Assembly: GCA_022393335.1 (NCBI GenBank) | Contig: JAJEKB010021337.1 | Coordinates: 1,638,802 to 1,702,801, forward strand | Reading direction: 5' to 3' | DNA: 64,000 nucleotides | Source: Macrotrachela quadricornifera | Lineage: Eukaryota > Rotifera > Eurotatoria > Philodinida > Philodinidae | In this document: piece by piece, positions 11,801-24,271 of the stretch | Position numbering within the stretch: position 1 is the first letter of the stretch | How the letters are laid out: each line of letters starts with the position of its first letter | The notes under the pieces: generated by a model | Seen by the model: the letters and a program-made list of their open reading frames with translations, nothing else | Told to the model about the DNA's origin: nothing | Database searches by the model: none | Position numbers and translations under genes: made by a program

Positions 11801-14800
11801 ATTCATATAATCAATTTCATCTTCAATGGAAATATAATGAAAGAACATTAATTGAAATAATTTCACCAGAAAAGTTGAATCACCGAATTTATCTAATGGA
11901 AAGAGATTTCTCGAGTTATTCAACCAAACTTTAAGCATATTAAGAAACGTATTACGAGCATAAATTGTCGATAGTCTTTGTTCACAATTGATACGAGATT
12001 GTTTATATTGTTGATTGGATATTTCTTTTTCGAAAAATTCCATTGTATTTTGTTGATTTTCGAAGGAAGTAGTTTTATCGTATTGTTCTCGAGCTAAATC
12101 ATGTAATTTATAATCATGATCGATATTGACCTGCTGATAGTCATTTTGAGAGCACGAAGAGGAACTTGAAGAGTCATCGCTTGATGATGATTGAGTTCTA
12201 TTTTGCACGATAGGGACATTATTGTCTTCTGCTGTTATGATGGATGGATCATGAATCCATTTTTTCATATTAAATTCACTATCGAGATCATATAATCGTT
12301 CATTTTCTTGATCTGTGGATTCTGTTTGTTGTAAATGATTCCAATTAGTTAAAATAAATCGAGCAATATCCTGACTGGAAAAATTGCAATTAGAGATGAA
12401 ATCGTTCAGTTTACGTTGATCGATTGTTGGACTTAAATTAGATAAAATCTGTAAAAATAGTTTATTCTTTTTCTCGAAATCATTTCTTTCCAATTGTTCT
12501 TTTTGTTCACGTAGAATACGATCAATCATTGAAATTTTCATTGTTTTGTATTGTTCAATAACGTATTGAATTGATTCTAACCGATATCCAATGGCAATTA
12601 AACTTGGTACGATAATCGACAATGGTGGTTCAACTAATGATTGAAGTGAAGAATTTTGTTCATTTATTGTTTTTGATTGATTGAGAAAAGTGATAGAACG
12701 ACAACGAATTCTTACAATATCCTCTTTACTCTTTGATTCATTTTCTTGAAATAAATAAAATCGATTGGATTGAGCAATAAGTTGATCATTTTTCACCTGC
12801 ACATCAATCTGTAAATCTCCATTAATAAAAATCTGACATGATGTCTCGTTAATGGTGATCCATAAACGATAATATTCATTAGCAGTTAAAGTTCGATTAC
12901 TTTCTTTTATGGTTTTTCTCGTTTTGAGACGAAGTTTGCCTTCATATGTGACGAATACTTGAGATTTATCATTGAGCTGCACTAACTACCAATGTTTACT
13001 ATTGCTTGGCCAATTGGCAATACATACATCCAAAATAATAGTATATTTTGACCATGATTCGACGGATTTTTCTAGAACGAGATAAGTTTCATTTCCGATC
13101 ATTTCGATTGTTGATGGATCTTCATTGGAAAAATATTTCGATTCATTTTGATCTGCTTGTTTTTTCTTTATTTTCCAAATATTTTCATCAAATGTTTGAT
13201 CAAATGGTATGAGAAGTGAAGAATAGAATTGTTTATTTGTGAAGGAAAATGTATTCATTCGTTTTCGATGTTGTTGCAATCGTTGATAGTCTGATGCAAT
13301 GTAAAAAAGACCATAAATGAATAAACGATGAATGTGATCTTCCGAAAGAGCATAATGCCAAATAGCAATATTTTGCATGCTAACAGTAATCTTTGGTAAA
13401 TTATATAAAGTCATTTCATTTGAAAATGGAATTTCAAATGTTTTATTTTGATTATTCCAATAAATTTTCATTTCTTGTTCCTTAATATTACCAATAATGG
13501 CTATTCGAATGGTTTCCTTTGGATTTTTCAAAGGAATTTCGATCGAAATATTATCTATTATCAGTAATATGATTGTTAGAGTTTCGTTATCAGTTTGAGA
13601 AAGTTGAAAATCATATGCAATAGTAAAGGAAGATATATCCTGTTTAATAGTTAATGGAAACCCATCGCTATTCTCTGATAAAATAATTCCGTGATCATCA
13701 ATCTGAACATTTGTAATAAGATGATCTTCATTAACAAAATCGCGTAAAAATGAGATCGATGAGTTCGATCTTGATGAATAGATATAATCTTCTGCATTGT
13801 CACCAACAATATAAGCATGCGAAGGATAAGGAACGAGAGAATTTTCTGTATGTACTAATGTTGGTAGTAGAAGTGGTTTGTAACCATCAGGTAAAGGACA
13901 TTGTTGCATATCTTCTGGACTAAAAATCATTTCACAACAATTCGTTAGTGATGTTTAATATTGTAGAGTAACACCAGGAAAAAAATTTGTTTCTGATCCA
14001 TGAGGAAGTAAATTACATTTTTTAGTTGATTGAGGAATAATTTCATTATGTTTAAAAGCTATTCCTAAGAATTTTCCATTTAATCAATATTTAATATTTG
14101 TATTATTTCCATCAATATCAATTCCACAACCGCAAACATCATTTTTTTTCCATCGAATATCATTGAATTGTCTTTCATATGTTCCATTATTAAAAAGAAC
14201 TCCTCGTGACCCATCATAACACCATGAATATTCATCATCACCAATTCCAATTCCATTACTATATTCTGGTGTAAATCCTTTTGTTGCCCATCCAATTTGA
14301 ACAAGATCAGCAGTTGGCAACTTAACACAAAAATACCATTTCCCTTTAGTTACTTTAAGATTGTCAACACTAAAAGTCGGAAATGATCCAATGGTATGTT
14401 CTTTTTTAAGAACAATTCGTCCTTTCAATTGATGATTTTTACCAGATTTTTCAAAGACTTGTGCCTTGGCAGTAGTAATTGGAAATGGAATTAAATTAAT
14501 TCTGTTAGTTCCAATTCGACCTTGTTTCCACATATCAATTTCTATATTTGTTGCAAATGGTTTCCATCCATTGTATTTCAATATTGATGTTGATAAAGCT
14601 GATACAATTGTTTGATGATTGATAGGATATTGTTCGAATTCATCTTCATAATACGAAATGATTTGTTTTGATCGTTCATACATATCTAAACGTAGAGAAT
14701 ATTCTTCTAAAAATGCTTTAGAATAAATTTCTGTTGTTAAATATTTTGTTATAGATAAATGAGCAATGATTGATGCATAAGGTTTAGTCATAAATATTTG

Positions 14801-17800
14801 TATGATTTTATAATCTTGTAATAGATGATAAAGTGCAGAGAGAGAACGACGTTTTAATTGTAAGAACATCGGCGATTTGGATGCGGTCGAATCGAGTTGA
14901 AGAAAATGTCCAAAAGCATCGAGTACAGAATTAATCGATGTATTTATCGATGGTAATAAGAATAAATTAGGTGGTGGAACTTGTTCAACAACTTGAAGTT
15001 GATCAATTTTTACTGATTGAATCTGAGTTTCATTGAGATATTGAATAGAACAGGATGATGTCTCTGAATTCATTTCGATGACCATTGCTAAGTGTGATGA
15101 TTCATCATTTATCACTTGAACAATCGAAGTTAAACCAATATGATCAATATAACCACCCAAAATACATAATGATGCAATAAGAGTATCATTTGATTGAAAT
15201 GATGATAAGTTTAAATGTGATGTAATCGAGTTAAAGATTAAGTTAATAGCAATTAATTGCCATGCTGATCCATGAGATATAACAGTACGATATAAATAAA
15301 TTAATTCTTGAGAAAATAAATTTGTATTAATTGAATGAAGAATTTCGATGAGAAATATTTTAATTAATTCTTTTGATCCATCATTATTATAATTAGGAAG
15401 ATATGGAATTAATAAACGTAGAATTTTTAATGAAAGTAATCGACTAGTTTTTAATTGACTATGATGATATATATTGAGTAAACGTTCGATATATGGGACA
15501 TTAGCACATATTAATCGAACATGAGTATAGAGTTGTAAACAATGAAAAAGAAGAAGTAAATATTTATTGTTTGAAAGATCTTTGAATGAATCAGATAGAT
15601 GATTTTCATCTTCTATTTGAATGAATTCAAGTTTATTTCGAATAAATGATTGAAATATGAAATCTCTTTGTTCTTCTAAGGTTAGATGATATTTTCTTTT
15701 ATTTTGATCTAAATGAATATTTTTACATAATAACAAAGTAAATAATCGAAACCAATTGTAAGCGAGAAATTTCGTTCGGAGTGAATGAGAATCAATTAAT
15801 GGGATAAATTTTTGTAGAAATTGATACTTTGATAGAGAAAGAAGAGCAGCAGATGAATATTCATAACTGGCATAACTGAAGAGATTCTGCATGGAGATAT
15901 TGGATTCTGATGATAATAAAAATGATAGAATTGTATGAAGAACAGAATAATAAGTATTTCGAATTTCATCTTGTAATTGAAAATTTACAACAGAAATATT
16001 TAAAAGATAACTCCATTGTAATGTTGATTCTCTTAACATTGGTAAAAGAATATTAAACATTGTTAATATTTGAGAATGATTAGTCAATTGGAGAATTTTT
16101 TGCATAAATGTGTTAATAAATCGATATGTAATTAATCGTGTTATAGCTCGTTCATATTGTCGATCGAAACATTTTTTAAGTTGATCTAATTCAAAATCTT
16201 TTTCTTTATAAATAAATTGATCAATAGTTCATCTAAGAAGAGTTTCAGCATCAACACGTTCTTGTCGAGTTTGTTTTTTCCTCATTAATTTTTTAAATCT
16301 AATACAAGCTTGCATTAAATGTCGCAGTAATTTTAGAACATGTTTTGCTTTTGTCCAACGAGATACTTGTCGTTGAAATTGATTTGGTTTTATCGATGGA
16401 AGTTCAATTGCTGGTGATGGAGTTTCTTCAGTAATCGGAAGAATAGAATCATGTTTTTCAATAGATAAAAGGAGAAATAATGCATTAGCTTTGACTTGTC
16501 GATAGAATTCATCACAATCACCACCTTCTGCTTTGATTGTTCTCAAGAGAGTTCGAACATGATTAGCATATTCAAAGATGGAAAAAAGATGATTTTGAGT
16601 ATGTCGTTGATTCATTTCGAATATTTCCATTTTAGCGAGATTAATTCGATCGAAGTGTTTTATATATACTGCATATACAGCAGCAACTAAATCATTGGCT
16701 TGTTCTTCAATTGAATTTTGTAAAAGATAATTTTTTCCTTTGAGAAACTTTTGCATTTTTGTGATTAGTCGTGCACCATCACCAGTATTATTAAAGACAG
16801 ACATTGAAAATTCCTTATCGGATGCTGATTCTTCGATGTAATTTTATAGTACAAATTGACTATAACTGGAAAGATTTGATAAATAAGTATTTTTTCCAGA
16901 GATTGCTTTTTCATATCGACCATTAAATATTATTAATTGCAATTTTTCCATATGTTTACTTTCTAAAGAATCCACTGGTGAACCAGAGATCAATACAAAA
17001 GTCATTTTTCCTATTAACCACGCAAGAAGACGATAATGATTCGAGATTATATCTTCTTTCGTAAAGCTTTGTAAGATAGAATCAGCTAATATTGGCAAAA
17101 TAGCCGCAAAGATCGGTTGAATAGCCGTGAAATCGAATAGTTCATTGGTTTTTGTCATTAAAAATAAACCAACAAGCGCAGAATGAAATAAATTACTATC
17201 AGTCATTTTTGAACTATGTCGAAATAAACATGTCAGATATTGAATAACTACCGAACTTGGAAAATCAATAGGTTGTTCGGTGGAGTCATCGTTAGTATTC
17301 GGAAGGATCAATTGAGAGACGAGAAGGTTTTGAAATAATAATAGAATACTTTCAATCTGTTCAATTCGTTCTTTGTTTATTTGTTCAGGTGGATTAAAAC
17401 AAATCTGAATAAATGATCCTAAGATTTGTAATGCTGTTGTTTCTTCTGTTGGATTGTTATTCGTATGGCGAAGACATTCAATCCAGCAAAGTAATATTTC
17501 ATTTTTATTGAATTCATTTATAAATTGATTAATGAGAATTGGATATTGATTTTCAATAATATATCGATGCATAAACGATAATTTATTTGTAAATGATGAC
17601 ATTCGTAAATGAAGAAGATGAACAATTACTTTTGATGCTTCTTCACAGATTAAATTTTGATTATGTATTAGATCCAAGAAGAATTCAAACCAATTGGTTA
17701 ATTGTTCTTCATTAATAAATTCATTGAGATCGAAATTGTTTTGAGGAGAAGATGGTGGAAGAATTTTTCTTATTCTATGATTTGTTTCTAATAAATTTCG

Positions 17801-19040
17801 AAGAAGATTCAAATGAATTGTAGATAAATATTTGAGATGTGTAACAAATAATCTAATAGAAATGTTCAACATGTAAATAATAAGAGAATTAGAATTTTCT
17901 TTGGAATAATTAATTAGTTGTTTGATCAAATCAAATAAAATTTGATAAATTTGTGGATGAAATTCAAATGAAAATGAATTCAGATTAAATTTATCATCCG
18001 AATGAATTTGACGATTAATATCGATATGTGTCACAATAACTGCAGTAATTAATTGTCCTGTAAAAAATTTCTCATTCAATTGTATAGTTGGATAAATTTC
18101 AATTGATTTTAAAAATTCAATTGCTTCATCTAAAAGAAATAATTCGAAGAAAATAATTAATCGAAATAATTTATACTTAACCTATTTTTATTTTTGAAAT
18201 TGTTTCAGTATTATTTTGTTGTTCAAACATTTTGAGAGTCTTGTTCAAGTGAATGAATAGATGTCGAACATCATAAATTGTCTCCGTATCAAATATTAAT
18301 CGAGATAATAGAGGTAATATTGTCTTTAAGGAACATTGAGCAATTGAAAAACTTAGTAAAATTTTCATTACTGTTGTTACCATTAGTGAATCATTTTTTA
18401 ATAAATATTCATTAAAAAAATCTCTTAAGGGTTGTAATGATCGAAATAATAAGATGTTATTAGATAATACCGGTGAGATTTCTATAGGAATTTGTTCACA
18501 CAATTGAGAAGTTAATGTAATGATTTGTTGAATTAGCATTGGATCATTTTTTTCAGCTGATTTAATTAATAGAAGTAAAATTGATGTTAACGATTGAATA
18601 GCAAATAACGAAACTTGTTCGTTACTTGTGTTCGATTGCTGATCATTATCGACTTCAATCGATTCATCATCATCATCTTGTTTCCACTTCTTTTTTAAAG
18701 CTTTATGAATTTGATGTTGGTGTTCAAAATTCAATTTTAGTTGTTCAATGGATTCTTCATAGTAATCTTTGATAGGAGGATAAATTTCATTGATAAGAAT
18801 TTGATTGATTTCTGTATCGATTTGCTCAAATTCATTTGAATGAGTTAATCGAAGAATTCGCTGAAGAAGTTTGTCAATAAATAGTGATGTAAAATCATTG
18901 GTCGTTTCTGAATTAGTTTCAATTGGATAAAAAAAGTAAATATGTTCTTGTTCATTGTCAGATGAGATATCAGTTGAAGTCAATTGTGTATCCTTCGAAT
19001 CAATAGGATGAAAATCAACTTTGAATAATTGTTGTCCCAT
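8852..19040 (-). pseudogene. HERC1-like HECT E3 ubiquitin ligase with SPRY, disrupted
   Basis: Four exons can be joined: 19040-18182, 18129-11424, 10838-9063 and 9003-8852. Introns of 52, 585 and 59 nt have GT..AG ends and correct phases, giving about 3,164 codons. The start is the ATG before Gly-Gln-Gln at 19040. Residues about 1530-1675 form a SPRY domain (IGIGDDEYSWCYDG). A second lectin-like region and a possible UBA (about 2190) follow. The HECT domain spans about 2780 to the end, with DQGGPYRDSITHMC, PNGRTNTG and the catalytic Cys in SHTC near residue 3117. The C-terminal layout matches HERC1 (established family), but no RCC1 repeats were seen. HECT ligases pass ubiquitin from E2 through that Cys to substrates. 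Lesions: in-frame stops at 16844-16846 (TAA), 16229-16231 (TGA), 14084-14086 (TGA), 13955-13957 (TAA) and 12986-12988 (TAG), plus a one-base-type frameshift near 9257-9264. It is probably a young pseudogene; assembly error could explain some lesions. Confidence 0.82.
10918..11328. mobile_element. MITE inside an intron of the HERC-like gene
   Basis: Long imperfect TIRs face each other. The left arm, from about GAGAATTGTACTATTTTAAT (10921), matches the complement of the right arm ending at about 11328. A further matching stretch runs 10972-11045 against about 11225-11302. There is no coding capacity. It accounts for about 410 of the 585 bases of the intron 10839-11423, whose other introns are 52 and 59 nt. 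The target duplication was not resolved. Confidence 0.65.
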
Positions 19041-19145
19041 TGTCGTGCAAAGATAAGCAATATCTTTCTTTTTACTCTTGTAGGAAAAGAAAAACAAATG
19101 ATACTTAGAGGAATTGTATAATTTTTTCTTGCACGTTTCTACCAA

Positions 19146-20080
19146 ATATTGGCAATAAATCGTCTGTATACTGCGTGTTTTTCCTTGTCATTGCACAGAA
19201 AGAGAACGAGCGGGTTTTTCTCTTATTTATTTGTATTACAATGATGTTGATAAGAAGGGAAGATACGTGCTTGTATTTAGAGGATGGGAATAAAAATAAT
19301 CCTTGCCTTTTCTTTTTTCCATCATCTTTATCTACTCTTATGTCTATTATGTATCTACTTATTTGATATTTTATAACCTACTTTTCATATAATACAATAA
19401 ATTTGGAATATTCTATTTCCACAAAAAATGAGTGTGATGAGTGATTTACAGTAGCTGATGATGATGATGTCATCAAATAAAATACTTTTTTTTCCGTTTT
19501 CGTCACTTTGAAGTGTTTTATTTACGTTTACTTCTTTTGAGATAATAACGGTATTGGTAATGATGGAAATTTATATTTATATTTATAACAAAGAAATAAA
19601 TGCAATTAAATCTAATTTATTTGTTCGAAAATTTTTTACAAGAAGTGCAAATAGAGTTAAAAAGGGCGAGATATCAGATTTTCTGGACCAATAGAAATCA
19701 ATACTCTCGGTGGAAGTCGATAATTCAGTTCATAGCCATATACTTGTTGAAGATGGAATATCTGTAATTGTGCAGCATTCGACATGTTAAATCCAGGAGA
19801 GTGAAAGCGATAGTCATAGCTTTCGTGTTAAAATTCAATTGAATAGTATAGTTGTAGTATGAATGACCTTATTTGATCCAACAAAATAATACTTCTCGAT
19901 CAAATAAGAAAACAGTTTTACCACGAAATAGAACTATTTTTCTTTATAGTGTTTCAGTGAAGCAAGGACTAAATGTTTATTGATAAAATATAAATTGGCA
20001 TGATCACGCATCGGTCACCTATCACTGAGGAAGGTTTGAATTCAAAAGTGAAGAAAGTGAAAACTGTTGGTTGAAAGAGC
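19146..20080. other. Intergenic upstream of the HERC-like gene
   Basis: Upstream flank of the minus-strand ligase gene. No second gene is supported; the 63-codon frame at 19175-19366 matches nothing. A promoter may lie between 19041 and about 19300, but no clear motif can be named. Confidence 0.4.
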
Positions 20081-20304
20081 ACTATCCCAGGTCGAACGAG
20101 TTGCACCGTAAACGGTAGTATACGGATAAAAAACAGTATCTATACGGATATCCGACTTTTTTCGTATACTGATAGCAGTTAACGGTATAGACACGGATAT
20201 TTTTCGCAACGTTTACGGACCGTAATACGGAGTACCGAATTCTGTCCGATAACGGTACTCAGATTGCGTCCCGTTTCTAGACGTTTTTTGAAAACCTACT
20301 TAAT

Positions 20305-20795
20305 ATTCTTATTTTAGATTATTATTCTTATTCAATTATGGAACGGTAAGTCTTTTTAAGAAATTCTTTTTATTTATTTATTTATTTTAGGCTATTTTTC
20401 TTATTAAATTATGGAACAACAAGTATTTTAAATTATTTTTGTTTTTTTATCTATTTTAGATTAGCATTATTATTCAATTATTGAACAGTAAGTATTTTTA
20501 ATCACTTTATTTCGTTTTTATTTATTTTAGATTAGCTTTCTTATACAATGAGCCTTATTCACAATTGGCTTCGTGGTTAAACTCTTTGATTGTTACTTTG
20601 ATTTGATGACATTTTCTCTTTGATCCGTGGCCAACAACGAAACATGAATAAGGCTCATTGTAGAATAGTAAGTATTTTAAATTATTTCTTTTTTTTTTAT
20701 CTGTTTTAGATTACTTTTCTTATTGAATTATGGAACAATAAGTATTTTAAGTCAATTCATTTTTTTAATTTATTTTAGGTTATTATTCTTACAAT
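20305..20795 (+). repeat. Tandem array of TTTTAG - short block - GTAAGT units
   Basis: Six degenerate units of about 75-80 bp repeat in the same orientation. Most units read TATTTTAG, then a block of about 28 bases (ATTATTATTCTTATTCAATT and on to ATGGAAC), then GTAAGT or GTATTT, then T-rich filler. Each resembles a 3' splice site, a micro-exon and a 5' splice site. The fourth unit is interrupted by the MITE at 20546-20660. Confidence 0.6.
20546..20660. mobile_element. 115-bp MITE with TA target duplication
   Basis: The TIRs are CAATGAGCCTTATTCA and its complement TGAATAAGGCTCATTG, flanked by TA at 20544-20545 and 20661-20662. This is typical of Tc1/mariner-like MITEs. It interrupts one unit of the surrounding tandem array. 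Confidence 0.7.
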
Positions 20796-20806
20796 GCCGT
20801 ATATAT

Positions 20807-21108
20807 GGGCGTGACCAACGGTAATGTTTTCCATTAATGTTTTTTTTTATTGTAGGGAAACAGTATATTATTATTCGGGTCATACGATAGAGGATCACAG
20901 ATAACCCTCAATTGGCCTGAACAACACTATGCTTTATTGGTACAATAGTGGAGAAATTTTTCACTATTATCGTAACAATAAAGTATAGCATTATTTGGGC
21001 CCATTCAGGGTTATCTATGATACTCTATCATATGACCCGAATAATAGTATGTTGTATCCCTACAATAAAAAAAAACATTAATGGGATACCTTACTGTTGA
21101 TCACGACT
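20807..21108. mobile_element. About 300-bp near-palindromic foldback element
   Basis: Left and right halves are inverted copies over about 120 bases each. Examples are TTATTATTCGGGTCATACGA at about 20868 and its inverted, slightly changed match at about 21035-21055. TATATA flanks it on both sides, consistent with TA insertion. It is non-coding and could form a long hairpin RNA if transcribed. Confidence 0.6.
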
Positions 21109-21927
21109 ATATATATATATATATAAAACATATGAGAAAATAATAAAATAAGTATGGCATGCATGATGCAGGCAATACTTGAGCTGGTACAAAAACCTAG
21201 TAGGATCTCGTCGGATCCGAGCTTAAGATTATTCGTCCTGGATATTGCTAATGAAATAGATGATTTTGAATCAACTAATTGTCGAGATAAAATACTCTGA
21301 GTAATGCGAACGGATATAAATTAGTCTGTTTTCGGCCATGAAACGGTCTCAATACGGTTCGATGCGGACCAAAAACGGACCGAATGGACACCGTATTATA
21401 CCGTAAATACGCCGTTTTTAAAACGTTTACGGTACGTTTTCATACCGTAAACTTAGCCGTTTTCATCGACCTGGGTATCAATAGTATTTCGAACAGATGC
21501 CGTTGGCTGTCGTACACGTAATTATGGTGAGAAAATAATCATAAATAGACTGTTAATATGTATAGATGCCTAAGTTTAATGAAGTGGATAGTCGTGTTAT
21601 TGGAGAGAGCTATCAAATGATCTGGTTTTTGCGAAAACCTATTTGTATTTCAACGAATGTTTTCAAAAAATTCTTCGTTACGAAATTTCATGTTATGAAA
21701 TAATATGCATGCATATTTTTAACTTATACATAGCCTTTTAACTCTACCAAAAATAAATTTATACCATCTTATACATCTGCATCATATAATGAAAATATGC
21801 CATTCTTCACAACTTAATCTTATAGATTTCGATCCTTTCATGACATAATAGTATAAATGTTTCTTAAAATTCGTAATTTCTAGATTGAAAACTAACTATT
21901 TTTTTTACAAATATTTTGAGACAGATA

Positions 21928-23250
21928 ATGAAAGAAAAAGATCGTAAACGTAAACGATTAGCTCGTGCAAAAATGTCATTATCTAAATTGAATGCATTAC
22001 TTTTACGTCAACGCGAAAATCTTTGTAGGTTTCGTGAAAAGGTAAAAGAGATGTAATTAATTTTTAAAGAAAATGGTGTTAAAAAAATTTTACAGAAACG
22101 TTCTCTACTTTATTCACTTTGTGAATTACATTAATTATTTCTTGAAGAAAATCCAGATATTAAAATAAGTCGATCTATGTTTCAAGACTTACGACCATTA
22201 AATGTTTTATATAAATTATCAACACCACATAATGTTTGTGTTTGTTTATATCATGAGAACATTGCTTTTCTTTTAAAATTTTTAAATGAACATATACATG
22301 AATTGAAGTTCATCAGTTTAAATTCATTTATACAATTAATTGTTTGTGATGATACAAATGAATTATATATGTTCAGTAAGTGCAATAAATGTGATACATT
22401 TTTTTTAAAGATAAAATTCAAAATAAAATTATTGATGAATTTATTATAATTAGATGGAATTTGTGACCAACATCTACAGATGGTAGAGCTGTGAAAATTG
22501 ATTACGAAACACCTATTCTTGAATGTGTTAAAATATTAGAAAATAAGATCAAACATTTTTTATTTCATGTTTTTATTAAAAGATAACAATCATTTTTTTC
22601 TGTCGTCGAACAAAATGAAATTCAAAGTGCACATTGGTCAAAAAAAAACAATTATCATTATTTACTGCCTATATATGGACTAAACCAACTACTTATCGAA
22701 TAATTCATCACACAATAAATATACAGTATCTAAATGTCTTGAACGCATTTTAACTCATTTAAAAGCATTTGTATTTAGTGATGGAAGTGCTTGTCAATTC
22801 AAGCAGAGATATTTGTTTAGAAATTTAACATTTTTATCTCAACAGTTTTCAATCAGATTATCATGAAATTTCTTTGTTAGTAATTATAGTAAAGGTTAGT
22901 AGAAGTAAATTTATAGTGTCTTTGAGCAATAATTTTCTTATGCAAAGATGATTATTTAATTACGAGTAATATTAAAAAATTTTAGCCAAAACAGATAATT
23001 ACTCGTGAGGAAAGATTTTTAGGAGCAATTAAACGAATGGTTTATCAAGATGTAATGGTTGATAAACGCTGCAAAAATGCTACTGATTTTTTAAATTTGG
23101 TTAAACAAAAGAATCGTTCAATTTTTACTGAAGAATTACTAACCAGTGAAATTGAACATGCTTACTGTACCAGATATTCAAAAAATACATTTAATGATTG
23201 TTTTAGATGTTAATAGAATTGAATGTAAAATTTACTCATATAGTACAGAA
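21928..23250 (+). pseudogene. Decayed DNA-transposon-type gene, unclassified
   Basis: Broken frames in one orientation follow the order seen in a protein family common in invertebrate repeats, as far as I recall it. First a basic head (EKDRKRKRLARAK). Then about 22150-22400 with SRSMFQDLRPLNVLY, STPHNVCVCLYHEN and CNKCD. Then about 22765-22850 with SDGSACQFKQRYLFRNL, and about 23035-23200 with VYQDVMVDKRCKNATDF. Stops and frameshifts separate these blocks, so it is dead. The superfamily is not certain. The weak coding relic at 23340-23560 may be its tail. Confidence 0.5.
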
Positions 23251-23569
23251 AACATTACATTCAACTTCTAATATGTTTTTGTTTGTTATACATTTCTTCA
23301 TATTATGTATTAGTAGAAATTCTCATGTAGCTTTTGTTATGATAATAAAAGTAAACTATTGAATGAAAGAAAATGTTGCTGTAATACTTGTGGATTAAAT
23401 GAAAACAAATTTGTAATTCAACTACTTGAAATTTCAGATGACAAAACCTTTCCTATTCTTAAATTAAAAAAATGGTGAAATTCCGTGACAATGATACTAT
23501 ACGTCTTTTATTTGATGCAACTATGTTGCATCAAAAATCACCTGATATTCTAAGAGCCTATTAAAAGCT

Positions 23570-24265
23570 GAACAATTTTTATATATAAAGTTTGTTTGTA
23601 TGACATCACGTTTCGTAAGAAAACAGTAAAATTTTAGCTACGTCCAAAAAATTTGTCCATTTTTTGAAATGCCGTAACGGAGAACAGTTTGTTAAATAAC
23701 TCAGATACGGTCAAAGAGAAATGGATAAAACTTTTACTGGTACCAGATCTCTATAAACCTTATCTATGATAAAAATTTCAGATAGTTTGCTTCTGTTATC
23801 ACGAAGTTAGAGAAACAACAATGTGAAAAAATGAAATTCTGTAACGCGTGGTCACGCCAATCTACAAACACATTAATTATTCTTTTTTTATACGACCCTC
23901 CGTTGATTAGTCGAGGGAATATATGACAAGACGTATTTACGAAAAAAAATTTATTAACACTCTAGCACTAACACATATGTGATCATTTCACAATATTATC
24001 CATTCTTCAATTACATAATATCGATGATGTCACTATTTCACGTTCAGTGTGCAATGTTTGCACACGTATTAGTCGAATTTTAGATGGTACCCATTTAAAT
24101 GCTAAGTAATTTAAAATAAAATCTAAGTAAAAAAAGCATTTTTGCTAAGTATTTTGATTACATTCTAAACGAAAAAGTTTAGTTTTCTAGGTAAAATATT
24201 AGAAAATGTTAAGTAAATAGACCTAAGTATATCAGTAGAAAATTCAAGTACACAGTTATTCTATT
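23570..24265. other. No gene; CTAAGTAA motif cluster at the right
   Basis: No coding sequence was recognised. Between about 24100 and 24260 the motif CTAAGTA/TTAAGTAAA recurs. Its complement TTTACTTA/ACTTAG recurs at about 26330-26400 on the far side of the MULE gene, so these may be the two ends of the MULE element. Confidence 0.4.
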
Positions 24266-24271
24266 AAGAGA

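Larger units (their letters stand above)
20083..21478. mobile_element. 1.4 kb TIR element, motif ACCGTAAACGG
   Basis: The ends are CCCAGGTCGA near 20086 and its complement TCGACCTGGG ending near 21475, flanked by TAT on both sides. Both ends carry degenerate ACCGTAAACGG / CGTATACGG motifs (about 20105-20250 and 21300-21460). The middle holds a tandem array and two further insertions. No transposase frame is present. Ends in CCCA..TGGG resemble the 3016-4634 element, but the internal motif differs. Confidence 0.6.

Noticed and set aside
12986..16846. Alternative genetic code explaining the stops in the HERC-like gene
   Set aside because: All three stop codons appear in frame there, and other intact genes in the window end with TGA, TAA and TAG; reassignment is not consistent.
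19041..19145. N-terminal extension of the HERC-like gene from TTG
   Set aside because: Non-ATG start, Lys/Ser-rich junk-like residues; the first in-frame ATG is at 19040.
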